Origin: Candidatus Scalindua japonica
GTDB taxonomy: Bacteria; Planctomycetota; Brocadiia; Brocadiales; Scalinduaceae
Reading direction: 5' to 3'
DNA: 64,000 bases
Assembly: GCF_002443295.1 (NCBI RefSeq)
Contig: NZ_BAOS01000029.1
Location: 1 to 64,000, forward strand
The notes beneath the pieces were generated by a model. The model was not told the DNA's origin. It made no database searches and worked only from the letters and a program-made list of their open reading frames with translations. Both the position numbers and the translations under genes were made by a program. How positions within the stretch are numbered: position 1 is the first letter of the stretch; each line of letters opens with the position of its first letter. Below, piece after piece: positions 48,785 to 58,197 of the stretch.

Positions 48785-49120
48785 ATGCATGTAAGAAGAA
48801 ATGATATTATACAGGTTACTGCTGGTGATGACGCTGGAAAAACTGGTAAAATATTGAATGTTATGACAAAGCAGAACCGTGTTGTTGTAGAAGGTGTAAA
48901 TTACATCCAAAAGCACGTAAAGCGTAGCGAGAAAAACCCTCAGGGGGGTCGTGTGCAAAAGGAGGCTCCTATATCAGCATCTAATGTGTTGTTAATATGT
49001 CAAAATAAAAATTGTGAGAAAAATGGGAAGGGTGTGCGAACCGGAAGCAAGTTTCTTGAGAATGGTGATAAGATCAGGGTTTGTTATAAATGTGGAAGCG
49101 AGATTGTTGCTTCCGAGTAA
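48785..49120 (+). CDS. rplX: Ribosomal protein L24 with a zinc-ribbon C-terminus
   Basis: The 111-residue L24 has an N-terminal KOW domain (RRNDIIQVTAGDDAGKTGKILNV and NRVVVEGVNYIQKHVK). Its C-terminal part carries Cys72-x4-Cys77 and Cys100-x2-Cys103, which should bind zinc. The E. coli protein lacks these cysteines. Confidence 0.93.
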   Translation: MHVRRNDIIQVTAGDDAGKTGKILNVMTKQNRVVVEGVNYIQKHVKRSEKNPQGGRVQKEAPISASNVLLICQNKNCEKNGKGVRTGSKFLENGDKIRVCYKCGSEIVASE

Positions 49121-49148
49121 AATTTAAAAAACAGAAATATAAAAAAGA

Positions 49149-49688
49149 ATGGCGCGATTAATAGAAAAATACAAAGAGGAAATTGTACCTAAGTTGATGG
49201 AAAAGTACAGTTTGAAGAACAAGCTGGAAGTACCAAAACTAGAGAAAATTGTTATAAATATGGGCGTTGGGAGGGCAAAAGAAAATAAAAAGCTTCTTCA
49301 GGATGCGATGAAGCATCTTGCAATACTTTCATGTCAGAAACCTTGTATGACTAGGGCTCGTAAGGATATTGCCGGTTTTAAGTTGAGAAAGGGTGATCCT
49401 GTTGGATGTAAAGTTACACTTCGTGATGTAATGGCATATGAATTTATGGATCGGTTGATAAGCATTGTTTTACCAAGAATTAAAGATTTTCGTGGCCTTT
49501 CGGCTAAGTCATTTGATGGTAGAGGCTGCTACACTTTGGGTATAAGCGAATTAGCAGTATTTCCAGAGATAGATATCGACGATATTGAATTTGTTCAGGG
49601 TATGGATATTACCTTTGTGGTATCTGTTAAGTCAGATGAACAGTCACGTGAAATGTTGAGGCTATTTGGAATGCCTTTTAGATCATAA
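49149..49688 (+). CDS. rplE: Ribosomal protein L5
   Basis: The 179-residue L5 binds 5S rRNA. It shows VPKLEKIVINMGVGRA, KPCMTRARKDIAGFKLRKGDPVGCKVTLR and FRGLSAKSFDGRGCYTLGI. Length and context are canonical. Confidence 0.96.
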   Translation: MARLIEKYKEEIVPKLMEKYSLKNKLEVPKLEKIVINMGVGRAKENKKLLQDAMKHLAILSCQKPCMTRARKDIAGFKLRKGDPVGCKVTLRDVMAYEFMDRLISIVLPRIKDFRGLSAKSFDGRGCYTLGISELAVFPEIDIDDIEFVQGMDITFVVSVKSDEQSREMLRLFGMPFRS

Positions 49689-49740
49689 TTTTTTTGATAA
49701 TTTTAAATTAATAATAGATTTATAAACACACGGAGTATAT

Positions 49741-49926
49741 ATGGCAAGAAAAGCATTGATAGTAAAATCTAAGAGGGAACCAAAATACAAAACTCGAAGG
49801 TATAATAGGTGCCAGCTTTGTGGGAGGCCAAGGGCATATTACAGAAAATTTCAAATATGTAGGTTGTGCTTCAGGGGCCTTGCTTCCAAAGGTGAGATTC
49901 CTGGTGTGAAGAAGGCAAGTTGGTAG
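49741..49926 (+). CDS. rpsN: Ribosomal protein S14, zinc-binding type
   Basis: The 61-residue short S14 (type Z) carries Cys24, Cys27, Cys40 and Cys43 in [16 protein letters not shown] and [10 protein letters not shown]. It is the zinc-dependent form rather than the long zinc-free form. Confidence 0.95.
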   Translation: MARKALIVKSKREPKYKTRRYNRCQLCGRPRAYYRKFQICRLCFRGLASKGEIPGVKKASW

Positions 49927-49972
49927 AGTAAGAAATAAAAGATTTTTTAAAAGTGCATAGGGGTTTACTAAA

Positions 49973-50371
49973 ATGAGTATGACTGATCCGGTTGCAGACA
50001 TGTTGACGAGAATACGTAATGGTATTATGGTTGGTAGAGAAGCAGTAAATATTCCATCATCACGTATTAAGATAGGTATAGCAAAAGTTTTGAAAGAGGA
50101 AGGTTTTATAAACGATTTTAAGGAAATTCCTGACGAAAAACAAGGCGTGCTGAGGGTATATCTGAAATACGGGCAATTAAACCAGAAAGTAATTAGCTAT
50201 ATAAAAAGAGAAAGTAAGCCAGGCAAGAGAATATATAAGGGTGTTGAAGATATCGGTAAGGTTCTTAATGGTATTGGAATATCAATATTTTCGACTTCAA
50301 AGGGAATTTTGAGCAATAAAGAGTGTAGAGCACAGAATATAGGCGGAGAGCATATTTGTACAGTGTGGTAA
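49973..50371 (+). CDS. rpsH: Ribosomal protein S8
   Basis: The 132-residue S8 shows DPVADMLTRIRNGIMVGREAVNIPSSRIKIGIAKVLKEEGFI and the C-terminal ISIFSTSKGILSNKECRAQNIGGEHICTVW. S8 is the usual translational repressor of the spc operon in E. coli; no target site was looked for successfully here. Confidence 0.95.
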   Translation: MSMTDPVADMLTRIRNGIMVGREAVNIPSSRIKIGIAKVLKEEGFINDFKEIPDEKQGVLRVYLKYGQLNQKVISYIKRESKPGKRIYKGVEDIGKVLNGIGISIFSTSKGILSNKECRAQNIGGEHICTVW

Positions 50372-50450
50372 ATAAGATTATTAATTGCTTTTTTTAGACA
50401 CGGAGTTAACTTTACTAAATTTATTAATTTTTAGCAATACAGAAAGACAT

Positions 50451-51011
50451 ATGTCACGAATAGGAAAAAAACCCATCGCGATACCAGACGGTGTCAGAAT
50501 AAAGTGTGATAAAGATACTGTAACAATTGAAGGTCCTAAAGGAAAAATAGTGCAACCCATTCATTCGCTGATGAAAATTGAGGTAGATGAAGGGGCGAAA
50601 CTTTTCAGCGTAGTACGTCCTTCTGAAGAGAGGCAGTGTAAAGAACTCCATGGTTTGACGCGTACGCTTTTGGCAAATAATGTTATTGGTGTTACAAATG
50701 GTTTTTCTAAGAGTCTGGAGATAATAGGATTAGGTTACAATATAAAAATGCAGGGCCAGGAACTAGTGTTACAATTAGGGTTTTCACATCCTATAAAAGT
50801 AAAAATTCCTGAGGATATAAATATTGAGATTCAAAACCAGACAAATCCAGGCAAATTTACGGTTGCTGGTATTGATAAGCAACAAGTTGGTCAGTTTGCG
50901 GCAAATATTAGGCGTTTACGTCCACCTGAACCATACAAGGGGAAGGGTGTGAAATATGCTGACGAGATTATCCGCAGAAAGGCAGGCAAAGCGGTGGCTT
51001 CTTCATCGTAG
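50451..51011 (+). CDS. rplF: Ribosomal protein L6
   Basis: The 186-residue L6 opens with [14 protein letters not shown] and shows [32 protein letters not shown] and [27 protein letters not shown] 50451 is chosen since it matches the universal L6 start. An in-frame upstream codon at 50385 would add 22 non-conserved residues. Confidence 0.95.
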   Translation: MSRIGKKPIAIPDGVRIKCDKDTVTIEGPKGKIVQPIHSLMKIEVDEGAKLFSVVRPSEERQCKELHGLTRTLLANNVIGVTNGFSKSLEIIGLGYNIKMQGQELVLQLGFSHPIKVKIPEDINIEIQNQTNPGKFTVAGIDKQQVGQFAANIRRLRPPEPYKGKGVKYADEIIRRKAGKAVASSS

Positions 51012-51043
51012 TTTTAGCATTCTTTTTATTAAAAAACAAGTCT

Positions 51044-51412
51044 ATGGATATTATTAAGAAAAAAAACAAACAGCGACTAAGACGTCGTAAAGGAATAAGA
51101 AAAAAAATCCTTGGTCATAAAGAACGGCCGAGATTGAGTGTGTTCAGAAGCTCAAAGAATATTTATTGTCAATTAATAGATGACACTACCGGCAGGACAC
51201 TGGCTAGCGCCTCAACATTGGAAAAAGATATTAAAGGTAAGGCTCCATATGGTGGAAATGTAAAGGCTGCGGAACTGGTAGGCCAGAAAATAGCCGAGGA
51301 AGCAACAAGACTGGGAATTACAAAAATAGTCTTTGATAGAGGTGGATACAAATATCATGGTAGGGTTAAGGCTTTAGCTGATAGCGCAAGAAATAATAGT
51401 CTTGTTTACTAA
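51044..51412 (+). CDS. rplR: Ribosomal protein L18
   Basis: The 122-residue 5S rRNA-binding protein has [35 protein letters not shown] and [21 protein letters not shown]. Size and position are canonical. Confidence 0.95.
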   Translation: MDIIKKKNKQRLRRRKGIRKKILGHKERPRLSVFRSSKNIYCQLIDDTTGRTLASASTLEKDIKGKAPYGGNVKAAELVGQKIAEEATRLGITKIVFDRGGYKYHGRVKALADSARNNSLVY

Positions 51413-51453
51413 AGTGGTCATAAAGAAATATTGTAAATAATAGGGGGGTTCTT

Positions 51454-51939
51454 TTGGCGTATAAAAAAGATACTGATCAATTAGAAGAGACAGTTGTAAA
51501 AATCAATAGATGTACTAATGTGACAAAAGGTGGGAAAAGTATGAGCTTTAGCGCGTTAGTAGTTGTTGGTGATAAAAATGGGACTGTTGGATATGGTTTT
51601 GGTAAAGCAAGGGAAGTTCCAAATGCGGTTGGAAAGGCAGTAAAAGATGCGAATAGATATACATATTCAATTCCTGTTATAAATGGAACTATTCCGCACG
51701 AAGTGTGGGGATGTTATAAAACTGCAAAGGTGTTTATGAAACCGGCGGCACCCGGTACTGGAATTAAAGCGGGAACTTCGGCGAGATCAGTGCTGGAAGC
51801 TGTAGGCATTACTGATATTTTAACAAAATGTTATGGAACGAGAAATCCTTTGAATGTGGTTAAGGCTACAGCTGAGGGGCTTAAGTCGTTAAGAACCAAG
51901 CAGGAAATCGAATTATTGAGAGGTGTAAAGATAGAATGA
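51454..51939 (+). CDS. rpsE: Ribosomal protein S5
   Basis: The 161-residue S5 shows VKINRCTNVTKGGKSMSFSALVVVGDKNGTVGYGFGKAREVPNAVGKA and KPAAPGTGIKAGTSARSVLEAVGI. The TTG start follows GGGGGGTT. It overlaps rplO by four bases, so rpmD (L30), normally found between them, is absent. Confidence 0.96.
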   Translation: MAYKKDTDQLEETVVKINRCTNVTKGGKSMSFSALVVVGDKNGTVGYGFGKAREVPNAVGKAVKDANRYTYSIPVINGTIPHEVWGCYKTAKVFMKPAAPGTGIKAGTSARSVLEAVGITDILTKCYGTRNPLNVVKATAEGLKSLRTKQEIELLRGVKIE

Positions 51940-52379
51940 ATTTGATAGATGCTAAAAAAACATTCCAAAAAGCAAAGAAAAGAAAACGTGTTGGACGTGG
52001 ACCGGGATCGGGTCACGGCAAAACAAGTTGTAAGGGATTTAAAGGACAAAAATCACGTTCAGGTGGCAATCTGAGAACAATATTTGAAGGTGGTCAGATG
52101 CCTCTGTTCCGTAGGATTCCGAAAAGAGGTTTTAATAATCCGTTTAAAAAGAAGTATATAATACTAAACGTTAAGGATTTTGAAAATTTTGATTCTGGTA
52201 CTCGTGTTGATTTGAGCAAACTAAAAGATTGTGGTATGATAAAGAACATAAAATATGATTTAAAAGTTCTCGGTGAAGGAGTACTGACTAAATCACTTAC
52301 TGTCGCAGCGCACAAATTTAGTGGAGCGGCAATTAATAAGATTAAAGAAGCGGGAGGAGAAGCAGAAACACTATCATGA
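51936..52379 (+). CDS. rplO: Ribosomal protein L15
   Basis: The 147-residue L15 has KRVGRGPGSGHGKTSCKGFKGQKSRSGG and GGQMPLFRRIPKRGFNNPFKK at its N-terminus. It overlaps rpsE and secY by four bases each (ATGA junctions). Confidence 0.95.
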   Translation: MNLIDAKKTFQKAKKRKRVGRGPGSGHGKTSCKGFKGQKSRSGGNLRTIFEGGQMPLFRRIPKRGFNNPFKKKYIILNVKDFENFDSGTRVDLSKLKDCGMIKNIKYDLKVLGEGVLTKSLTVAAHKFSGAAINKIKEAGGEAETLS

Positions 52380-53758
52380 TAGAGAAGTTTACTAATATGT
52401 TTAAAATTCCTGAGTTGAGGAATAAGTTACTGATAACTCTTGGGTTGCTGGCTGTGTGTAGGTTAGGAGTATTTATTCCTATGCCGGGTATCGATACGAC
52501 AGTATTAAAGACCTATTTTCAACAGTTTACACAATCAGGTGTCGGACAGTTATTGGGAATGGTTGATTTATTTGCTGGTGGGGCGATGAGTTCGGGAGCA
52601 ATATTTGGATTGGGAATTATGCCTTATATCAGCGCCTCAATTATTTTTCAACTACTAGTAGGTGTTGTTCCATTTCTTGAAAGATTACAAAAAGAAGGCG
52701 ATGCCGGTAGAAAAAAGATAAATCAATATACACGGTTGACCACTGTAGGTTTATGCCTTTTTCAGGCTTTTATAATGATACGTACTCTGTACGCAATTGA
52801 GATTAACGGTGTATCTGTTGTGCCTATACATATTCAGGGTGTACAGTTTCAGCTTATGGCAGCTGTTCTCTTGACAACAGGGACTGTGTTATTAATGTGG
52901 ATAGGAGAGCAGATTGACGCGCATGGTATAGGTAGTGGTATCTCTTTAATAATCATGATTGGTATTATTGATAGGTTGCCATGGGCATTTAGTCAGATCT
53001 TGCAAAACTTTACTTTCTCGGTTGCTCCTGCTGAGCATGAGATAGGTATAGCGAAATTACTTTTGCTGATAGGTATGTTCCTTGCGATAATAGCTGGAGT
53101 TGTATATATTACTCAAGGGCAGAGGCGTATTCCTGTACAGCAGGCCAAACATACAAGGGGTAGAAAAGTATATGGCGGTCAGAAACATTTTCTTCCTCTT
53201 AAAGTAAATCAAGCTGGAGTAATGCCGATAATATTTGCACAATCTCTTCTGATTTTTCCTGCAGCTATAACTAAAGGATTACAGGTCAGATTTGAACCAG
53301 GGACATTTTGGTTCTGGATTACATCTAGAGTAACGGAAGCATTTCAAGGTGGCTTTGTATATGTGGTTATGTATATAGTACTAATTGCTTTCTTTTGTTA
53401 TTTTTGGACAGCAATACAATTTAACCCCAAGGAGATGTCAAATAATATGAGAGACTATGGTAGCTTTATTCCCGGTATAAGACCTGGTCATCGTACAGCC
53501 GACTATCTCGAAGGTGTTATGAGCAGAATTACACTAGCAGGAGCTGCATTTTTGTCTTTGATTGCAATCTTGCCGATGATTATAGCTGGCGGGTTTGAGT
53601 TAAACAGGGCTGTTGCCAGTTTTTATGGTGGAACCGGTCTTTTGATTGTCGTTGGCGTAGCTCTTGATTTGGTTCAAAAGATAGAATCTCACTTGATTAT
53701 GAGGCATTATGATGGCTTTCTGGGAGGAGGCAATAAAGTAAGAGGCAGAAGGGCTTGA
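52376..53758 (+). CDS. secY: Preprotein translocase subunit SecY
   Basis: The 460-residue channel subunit has ten hydrophobic segments. Motifs are LGVFIPMPGIDTTV, SGAIFGLGIMPYISASIIFQLL, RRIPVQQAKHTRGRKVYGGQKHFLPLKVNQAGVMPIIFAQS and FNPKEMSNNMRDYGSFIPGIRPG. Overlapping junctions with rplO and adk indicate coupled translation. Confidence 0.96.
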   Translation: MIEKFTNMFKIPELRNKLLITLGLLAVCRLGVFIPMPGIDTTVLKTYFQQFTQSGVGQLLGMVDLFAGGAMSSGAIFGLGIMPYISASIIFQLLVGVVPFLERLQKEGDAGRKKINQYTRLTTVGLCLFQAFIMIRTLYAIEINGVSVVPIHIQGVQFQLMAAVLLTTGTVLLMWIGEQIDAHGIGSGISLIIMIGIIDRLPWAFSQILQNFTFSVAPAEHEIGIAKLLLLIGMFLAIIAGVVYITQGQRRIPVQQAKHTRGRKVYGGQKHFLPLKVNQAGVMPIIFAQSLLIFPAAITKGLQVRFEPGTFWFWITSRVTEAFQGGFVYVVMYIVLIAFFCYFWTAIQFNPKEMSNNMRDYGSFIPGIRPGHRTADYLEGVMSRITLAGAAFLSLIAILPMIIAGGFELNRAVASFYGGTGLLIVVGVALDLVQKIESHLIMRHYDGFLGGGNKVRGRRA

Positions 53759-54426
53759 GGCTTATATTTCATGGTCCTCCTGGTGTCGGTAAAGGAACAC
53801 AGGCAGAAAGGATTAGCATAGCGGAAAATTTAAATCACGTTTCATCCGGTGATCTTTTACGGACTGCGGTCGATGCCAAAACAGAGATAGGGCTTAAAGC
53901 AAGAGAATATATCGAGAACGGTTTGTTAGTTCCGGACGAGCTGATAGTAAATATAGTTGCAGAAAAGATAAATTCAGCAGAGTGTAAAAATGGATTTATT
54001 TTAGATGGGTTTCCTAGAAATCTGTCACAGGCTAAAGTTCTTGATAGTACCCTTGAAAAAGTAGAAAAAAAAATAGATAGAGTTTTCAGCTTTACAGCTT
54101 CTGAAGAAGTTATCATTACACGTATCGCAGGTAGGAGAATCTGTAAATCATGTGGAGCGCAATATCACGAGTTATTCAGTCCTCCCTTAAAAGAGAATGT
54201 GTGTGATAAATGTAGCTCTAAGCTGTATCAGCGCAAAGATGATTATCCGGAAACAATAAAAGTAAGACTAAAAGTATATAAAGAGCAGACTGAAACATTG
54301 ATTGATTACTATAATCAAAAAGGGATATTGATAGAAGTAAATTGTAATGGAGGAAAAAAAGAAATTCAGCAAAATATCCTTACCGGGTTACATTCTATGT
54401 CTGAAAAAGAGAGGGATACGGAATAG
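53755..54426 (+). CDS. adk: Adenylate kinase
   Basis: The 223-residue enzyme interconverts ATP, AMP and ADP. It has RLIFHGPPGVGKGTQAERI (P-loop), DGFPRNLSQA and a LID domain with C-x2-C...C-x2-C (CKSCGAQYHELF, CDKCSSKLYQRKDD), the zinc-binding long form. The TTG start overlaps the secY stop codon by four bases. Confidence 0.95.
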   Translation: MRLIFHGPPGVGKGTQAERISIAENLNHVSSGDLLRTAVDAKTEIGLKAREYIENGLLVPDELIVNIVAEKINSAECKNGFILDGFPRNLSQAKVLDSTLEKVEKKIDRVFSFTASEEVIITRIAGRRICKSCGAQYHELFSPPLKENVCDKCSSKLYQRKDDYPETIKVRLKVYKEQTETLIDYYNQKGILIEVNCNGGKKEIQQNILTGLHSMSEKERDTE

Positions 54427-54429
54427 AGT

Positions 54430-55185
54430 GTGGTGATAAAACGCAAATCTGATCGAGAAATTGAAATTATGCGTAGCGCAGGGAGGATAGTTGCAGGCGC
54501 ACTTGCAATGGCGAGGGAAATTGCAAAGGAAAATGTATCTACAGAAGATTTAAATACGCGGTTGGAAAGGTATGTTTTGCAAAAAGGTGGGATACCCGTA
54601 TTCAAGGGTTATAGAGGGTACCCCAAAAGTATATGTACATCTGTTAACGAGGAAATAGTTCACGGAATTCCAGATCAGAGAAAACTCCGTATTGGTGATA
54701 TACTTAGCGTAGATATAGGGGTTGAATTTAATAAATATGTTGCAGATGCAGCGATAACTATTCCAATTGGAGAGATTTCTGAAGAAGCGAGGTCTTTATT
54801 ACAAGTATGTGAAGAATCGTTAAATAAGGCTATTGAAAAAGTAAGTGCAAACAACAAATTATCAGAAATTTCCAGATCAATACAAGAATATGTCGAGAGT
54901 AAAGGCCTCTCTGTAATACGGGATTATACCGGGCATGGAATTGGAAGGCAGATGCACGAAGATCCGCAAATCCCAAACTTTGTTAGCAAAGAGTTGTTAA
55001 GGGCCGATGAAATACTTTTACAGGGAATGGCGTTAGCAATAGAACCTATGATATGTGTAGGTAAATATGATACGGAAGTTCTAAAAAATAAATGGACAGT
55101 TGTAACAAAAGATAGAAAACTTTCAGCACATTTTGAACATACAGTTGTAGTTACAGAAAATGGGGCTGAAATACTTACTATTTAG
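54430..55185 (+). CDS. map: Methionine aminopeptidase, type I
   Basis: The 251-residue enzyme removes N-terminal methionine. Metal ligands are in DILSVDIGVEFNKYVADAAIT (two Asp), TGHGIGRQMHE (His), EPMICVG (Glu) and FEHTVVVTENG (Glu-His). The start is GTG three bases after adk. Confidence 0.95.
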   Translation: MVIKRKSDREIEIMRSAGRIVAGALAMAREIAKENVSTEDLNTRLERYVLQKGGIPVFKGYRGYPKSICTSVNEEIVHGIPDQRKLRIGDILSVDIGVEFNKYVADAAITIPIGEISEEARSLLQVCEESLNKAIEKVSANNKLSEISRSIQEYVESKGLSVIRDYTGHGIGRQMHEDPQIPNFVSKELLRADEILLQGMALAIEPMICVGKYDTEVLKNKWTVVTKDRKLSAHFEHTVVVTENGAEILTI

Positions 55186-55233
55186 AGAAAGTGTATCTTG
55201 CTTTTATAAGAAAGTAGATGCTAAAGTTTATCT

Positions 55234-55452
55234 ATGGCCAAAGAAGAACCTATAAGAGTAGAAGCAGTGGTAAAAGAGGCATTACCTAATGCAAAATTTC
55301 GTGTTGGGCTGGAAAATGGTCATGAAGTGCTTGCTCATGTGTCTGGAAAAATGAGAATGCATTTTATTCGTATTCTTCCAGGTGACAAGGTTACTATAGA
55401 AATGTCACCGTATGACCTTAGCAAAGGAAGAATCATTTATCGTCAGGGTTGA
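55234..55452 (+). CDS. infA: Translation initiation factor IF-1
   Basis: The 72-residue OB-fold protein shows [60 protein letters not shown]. Size and position are canonical between map and rpmJ. Confidence 0.97.
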   Translation: MAKEEPIRVEAVVKEALPNAKFRVGLENGHEVLAHVSGKMRMHFIRILPGDKVTIEMSPYDLSKGRIIYRQG

Positions 55453-55466
55453 TAGGGGAAAGAGCT

Positions 55467-55583
55467 ATGAAAGTTAAGGCATCTGTAAAAAGAATTTGTG
55501 AAAATTGCAAAGTAATAAAACGTAAAAATGTTGTGCGGGTTATATGTACTAATCCAAGGCATAAACAGAGGCAAGGTAAGTGA
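55467..55583 (+). CDS. rpmJ: Ribosomal protein L36
   Basis: This 38-residue protein starts [20 protein letters not shown]. Cys11, Cys14, Cys27 and His32 form the zinc site, as in the C+ form of L36. A GGGGAAAGAG site precedes the ATG. It lies between infA and rpsM as usual. Confidence 0.95.
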   Translation: MKVKASVKRICENCKVIKRKNVVRVICTNPRHKQRQGK

Positions 55584-55643
55584 TATACAGCGTTAATTCT
55601 TTGTGACCTAAGATGATTTATTATTTTGAAAGGATTATATTAA

Positions 55644-56030
55644 ATGCCAAGAATTGCAGGAGTTGATATCCCTGGAGACAAAAGGATAGTTATTTCATTA
55701 ACTTACATTTATGGTATAAGTAAACATATATCGCAAAAAGCATTAAAAGCTCTTGGAATGGATGAGAATATTCGAGCAAAGGATATTTCTGAGGACGAAC
55801 TGAGCACCCTTGGTGTATATCTGGATAAGAACTTTGCTATTGAAGGTCAATTGAGAAGGCAGGAATCACAGAATATAACAAGATTAAAGAATATTGGCTG
55901 TTACAGAGGATTGCGCCATAGACTTGGATTACCTGCGAGAGGGCAGAGAACTAAAACTAATGCGCGTACACGAAAGGGGAAGAAGAGGACAGTATCAGTG
56001 AAGAAGGGTGTTAAGGATATGAAGGGATAA
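55644..56030 (+). CDS. rpsM: Ribosomal protein S13
   Basis: The 128-residue S13 has [24 protein letters not shown] and the C-terminal [28 protein letters not shown]. Unlike the usual layout, the next gene is not rpsK but an inserted methyltransferase gene 18 bases later. Confidence 0.96.
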   Translation: MPRIAGVDIPGDKRIVISLTYIYGISKHISQKALKALGMDENIRAKDISEDELSTLGVYLDKNFAIEGQLRRQESQNITRLKNIGCYRGLRHRLGLPARGQRTKTNARTRKGKKRTVSVKKGVKDMKG

Positions 56031-56048
56031 CATATATCTTCAACAAAA

Positions 56049-56885
56049 ATGAAAATTATTAATAAAGCGGAAATCGTTGATCTTTTAGAGCAGGAAAAGA
56101 GTTTATCAGGTCCACTTGGATTCAGGCATAGTAACGGATTATTGAAAAAAGGTATGAACAAGAAGATTAATGAAATTGCCGGATTTTCTGAACAAATCCT
56201 GAAGATGATTAGAAAGTTTGGCAAGAAAAAAGAGATTGTTTTTCTTGAGTGTTCATGTGGTAAATCATATCTTTCATTTGTGTTAAGTTATATTTTTGAA
56301 AGAGAATCTAATACAATACCATATTTCTTTGGTGTAGATACAAATAGAGGTCTTATCCAAAAATGTGAAGAGACCAGGGATGTAATGGGTTATAATAATA
56401 TGGTCTTTAATCATGGAAGAACGATTGATTTTTCTGCAGATAGAAAAATTGATATGGTTATTGCTCTACATGCGTGTAATACTGCTACTGACGAAGCAAT
56501 CGCAAAAGGTATCAAGGTTGGTGCAAAGTATATTATGGTGGTGCCATGTTGTCAGGGACAATTACGCTCTCAGATTAAGAACCACCATCCGCTGACCAGT
56601 GTAACTCAATTTGGTTTGCTGCGAAGTAAATTTGCGGATATATTGACAGATGCCTTGAGATCACAATTTCTTATGGGGAATGGGTATTATGTTGAACTCT
56701 TAGAAATAGTACCTCCAAAATTAACACCGAAGAACATATTGATATCAGCAAGAAAGATTAAGAATACTAGTAAAAGGAATTTAGAAGAATATTATCAATT
56801 AAACAACATATTTAAAACTAACTTTAGCTTACAAGAATATTTCTGTGAACAGCCCTTAAATGATGATCGGGCTTGTGCTTGTTAG
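56049..56885 (+). CDS. Class I methyltransferase (Methyltransf_32/METTL25-like), inserted in the alpha operon
   Basis: The 278-residue protein has a SAM-binding core. FLECSCGKSYLSFVLSYIF (around 65-83) is the glycine-poor motif I, GVDTNRGLIQKC (Asp97) is motif II, and MVIALHACNTATDEAI plus MVVPCCQGQL (Cys167-Cys168) match the Methyltransf_32 pattern of LHaCG and PCC. That family includes METTL25/RRNAD1-like proteins and bacterial proteins of unknown target. It lies between rpsM and rpsK in the same direction with short gaps, so it is co-expressed with ribosomal proteins. An rRNA or ribosomal protein substrate is a reasonable inference but not shown. Confidence 0.78.
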   Translation: MKIINKAEIVDLLEQEKSLSGPLGFRHSNGLLKKGMNKKINEIAGFSEQILKMIRKFGKKKEIVFLECSCGKSYLSFVLSYIFERESNTIPYFFGVDTNRGLIQKCEETRDVMGYNNMVFNHGRTIDFSADRKIDMVIALHACNTATDEAIAKGIKVGAKYIMVVPCCQGQLRSQIKNHHPLTSVTQFGLLRSKFADILTDALRSQFLMGNGYYVELLEIVPPKLTPKNILISARKIKNTSKRNLEEYYQLNNIFKTNFSLQEYFCEQPLNDDRACAC

Positions 56886-56935
56886 CTTTTTTATGAAAAA
56901 TGGACTTCACTTTTGAAAAAGGCAGGATAATATAA

Positions 56936-57310
56936 ATGGGTAAAAAAAAGGCGAAACGAAGTGTTGCTAAAGCAGTTGTACATGTTAAGGCAACTTTTAA
57001 TAATACATATATTACGGTAGCTGATATCTATGGTGAAACTTTATGTTGGGCAAGTGCGGGGACAGTTGGTTTCAAAGGGTCAAGAAAGAGTACCCCTTTT
57101 GCTGCACAGAGAGCTGCGAGGAACGTTGCAGAGAGAGCGAGAAAGAGATTCGGGGTTCAGGAGGTTGAAGTTAGAGTTAAAGGGCCTGGCCCGGGAAGAG
57201 AATCGGCTATCACTGCTTTGCAGGAAGCGGGCCTTGTTGTTAGAGCTATTGAGGATGTTACACCTTTACCTCACAATGGATGTCGTCCAAGAAAAAAGAG
57301 AAGAGTTTAG
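56936..57310 (+). CDS. rpsK: Ribosomal protein S11
   Basis: The 124-residue S11 shows [57 protein letters not shown] and [16 protein letters not shown]. It follows the methyltransferase gene after 50 bases. Confidence 0.97.
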   Translation: MGKKKAKRSVAKAVVHVKATFNNTYITVADIYGETLCWASAGTVGFKGSRKSTPFAAQRAARNVAERARKRFGVQEVEVRVKGPGPGRESAITALQEAGLVVRAIEDVTPLPHNGCRPRKKRRV

Positions 57311-57389
57311 TACATTTTTCTTCTTTTGAAATAAAAAAAGTGGGAAATGATAATTTAGTATAAATTTTGGTTTATGGAAAAGGAATAAG

Positions 57390-58013
57390 ATGGCAAGACA
57401 TGTAGACCCTAAATGTAGATTATGCAGAAGAGAAGGCGTAAAGCTGTATCTTAAAGGATATCGTTGTGAGACTGCAAAATGTAGTATAGCGAAAAGAAGA
57501 GGTGTGCCTGGTGGTAGAATGTCCAAGAGGGTTAGGAAGTTGTCTTCATATGGAATCCATTTTAGGGAAAAGCAGAAACTGAAGCGATTTTATGGTGTCT
57601 TTGAAAAACAGTTTAGAAATTACTATTATAAGGCAGAAAGAAAAGAGGGTAATACAGGAGAGAATTTACTTATACTGTTAGAAAGAAGGCTTGATAATGT
57701 ATTGTGCCATTTCGGATATGGACATTCTCGAAGCCACGCTAGGCAGGTTATTAATCACGGCCATATAACAGTAAACGGTAAAAAGGTTGATATCCCTTCT
57801 TTTTTGGTTAAACAGGGGGATGTGATTAAACCTGCTAACAAGGAAAACGATATAAATATGATAAAAATGAATGTGGAAGCAAATAAAGACCGCAAGCAGC
57901 CATCTTGGTTAGAGCGAGATGAATTAGATGGTCGTGTTCTACAGCTTCCTAACAGGGATGAAGTATCTATAGACATACAGGAACAGCTGGTTGTTGAGCT
58001 TTGTTCAAAATAA
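57390..58013 (+). CDS. rpsD: Ribosomal protein S4, zinc-binding form
   Basis: The 207-residue S4 carries Cys9, Cys12, Cys26 and Cys31 in its N-terminal domain, the zinc-binding C+ form. The S4 RNA-binding domain (LERRLDNVLCHFGYGHSRSHARQVINHGHITVNGKKVDIPS) follows. S4 represses the alpha operon in E. coli. The 184 bases to rpoA hold no visible gene and may contain a control site. Confidence 0.96.
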   Translation: MARHVDPKCRLCRREGVKLYLKGYRCETAKCSIAKRRGVPGGRMSKRVRKLSSYGIHFREKQKLKRFYGVFEKQFRNYYYKAERKEGNTGENLLILLERRLDNVLCHFGYGHSRSHARQVINHGHITVNGKKVDIPSFLVKQGDVIKPANKENDINMIKMNVEANKDRKQPSWLERDELDGRVLQLPNRDEVSIDIQEQLVVELCSK

Positions 58014-58197
58014 ACTAATTATTCATTTTATATTAAAGTTTCAGAGTACACATTTTATTTATGAAATCCTACCTTGAGTGTCTTACCCAAACGAAAGGCT
58101 TTTTTAAAGTTCATAATGGTTCATTCTAATCAAAATAAAAGGTCTTCTGCTGGAGACTATTGTCAGAGAGATTTAATGGTAGGAAGGGGGATTATGT

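Noticed and set aside
50385-50450. N-terminal extension of L6 from 50385
   Set aside because: The added 22 residues are hydrophobic and not conserved, and ATG 50451 gives the standard L6 start.
57030-57329. Overlapping plus-strand frame inside rpsK
   Set aside because: It overlaps the conserved S11 gene in another frame and has no recognisable domain.
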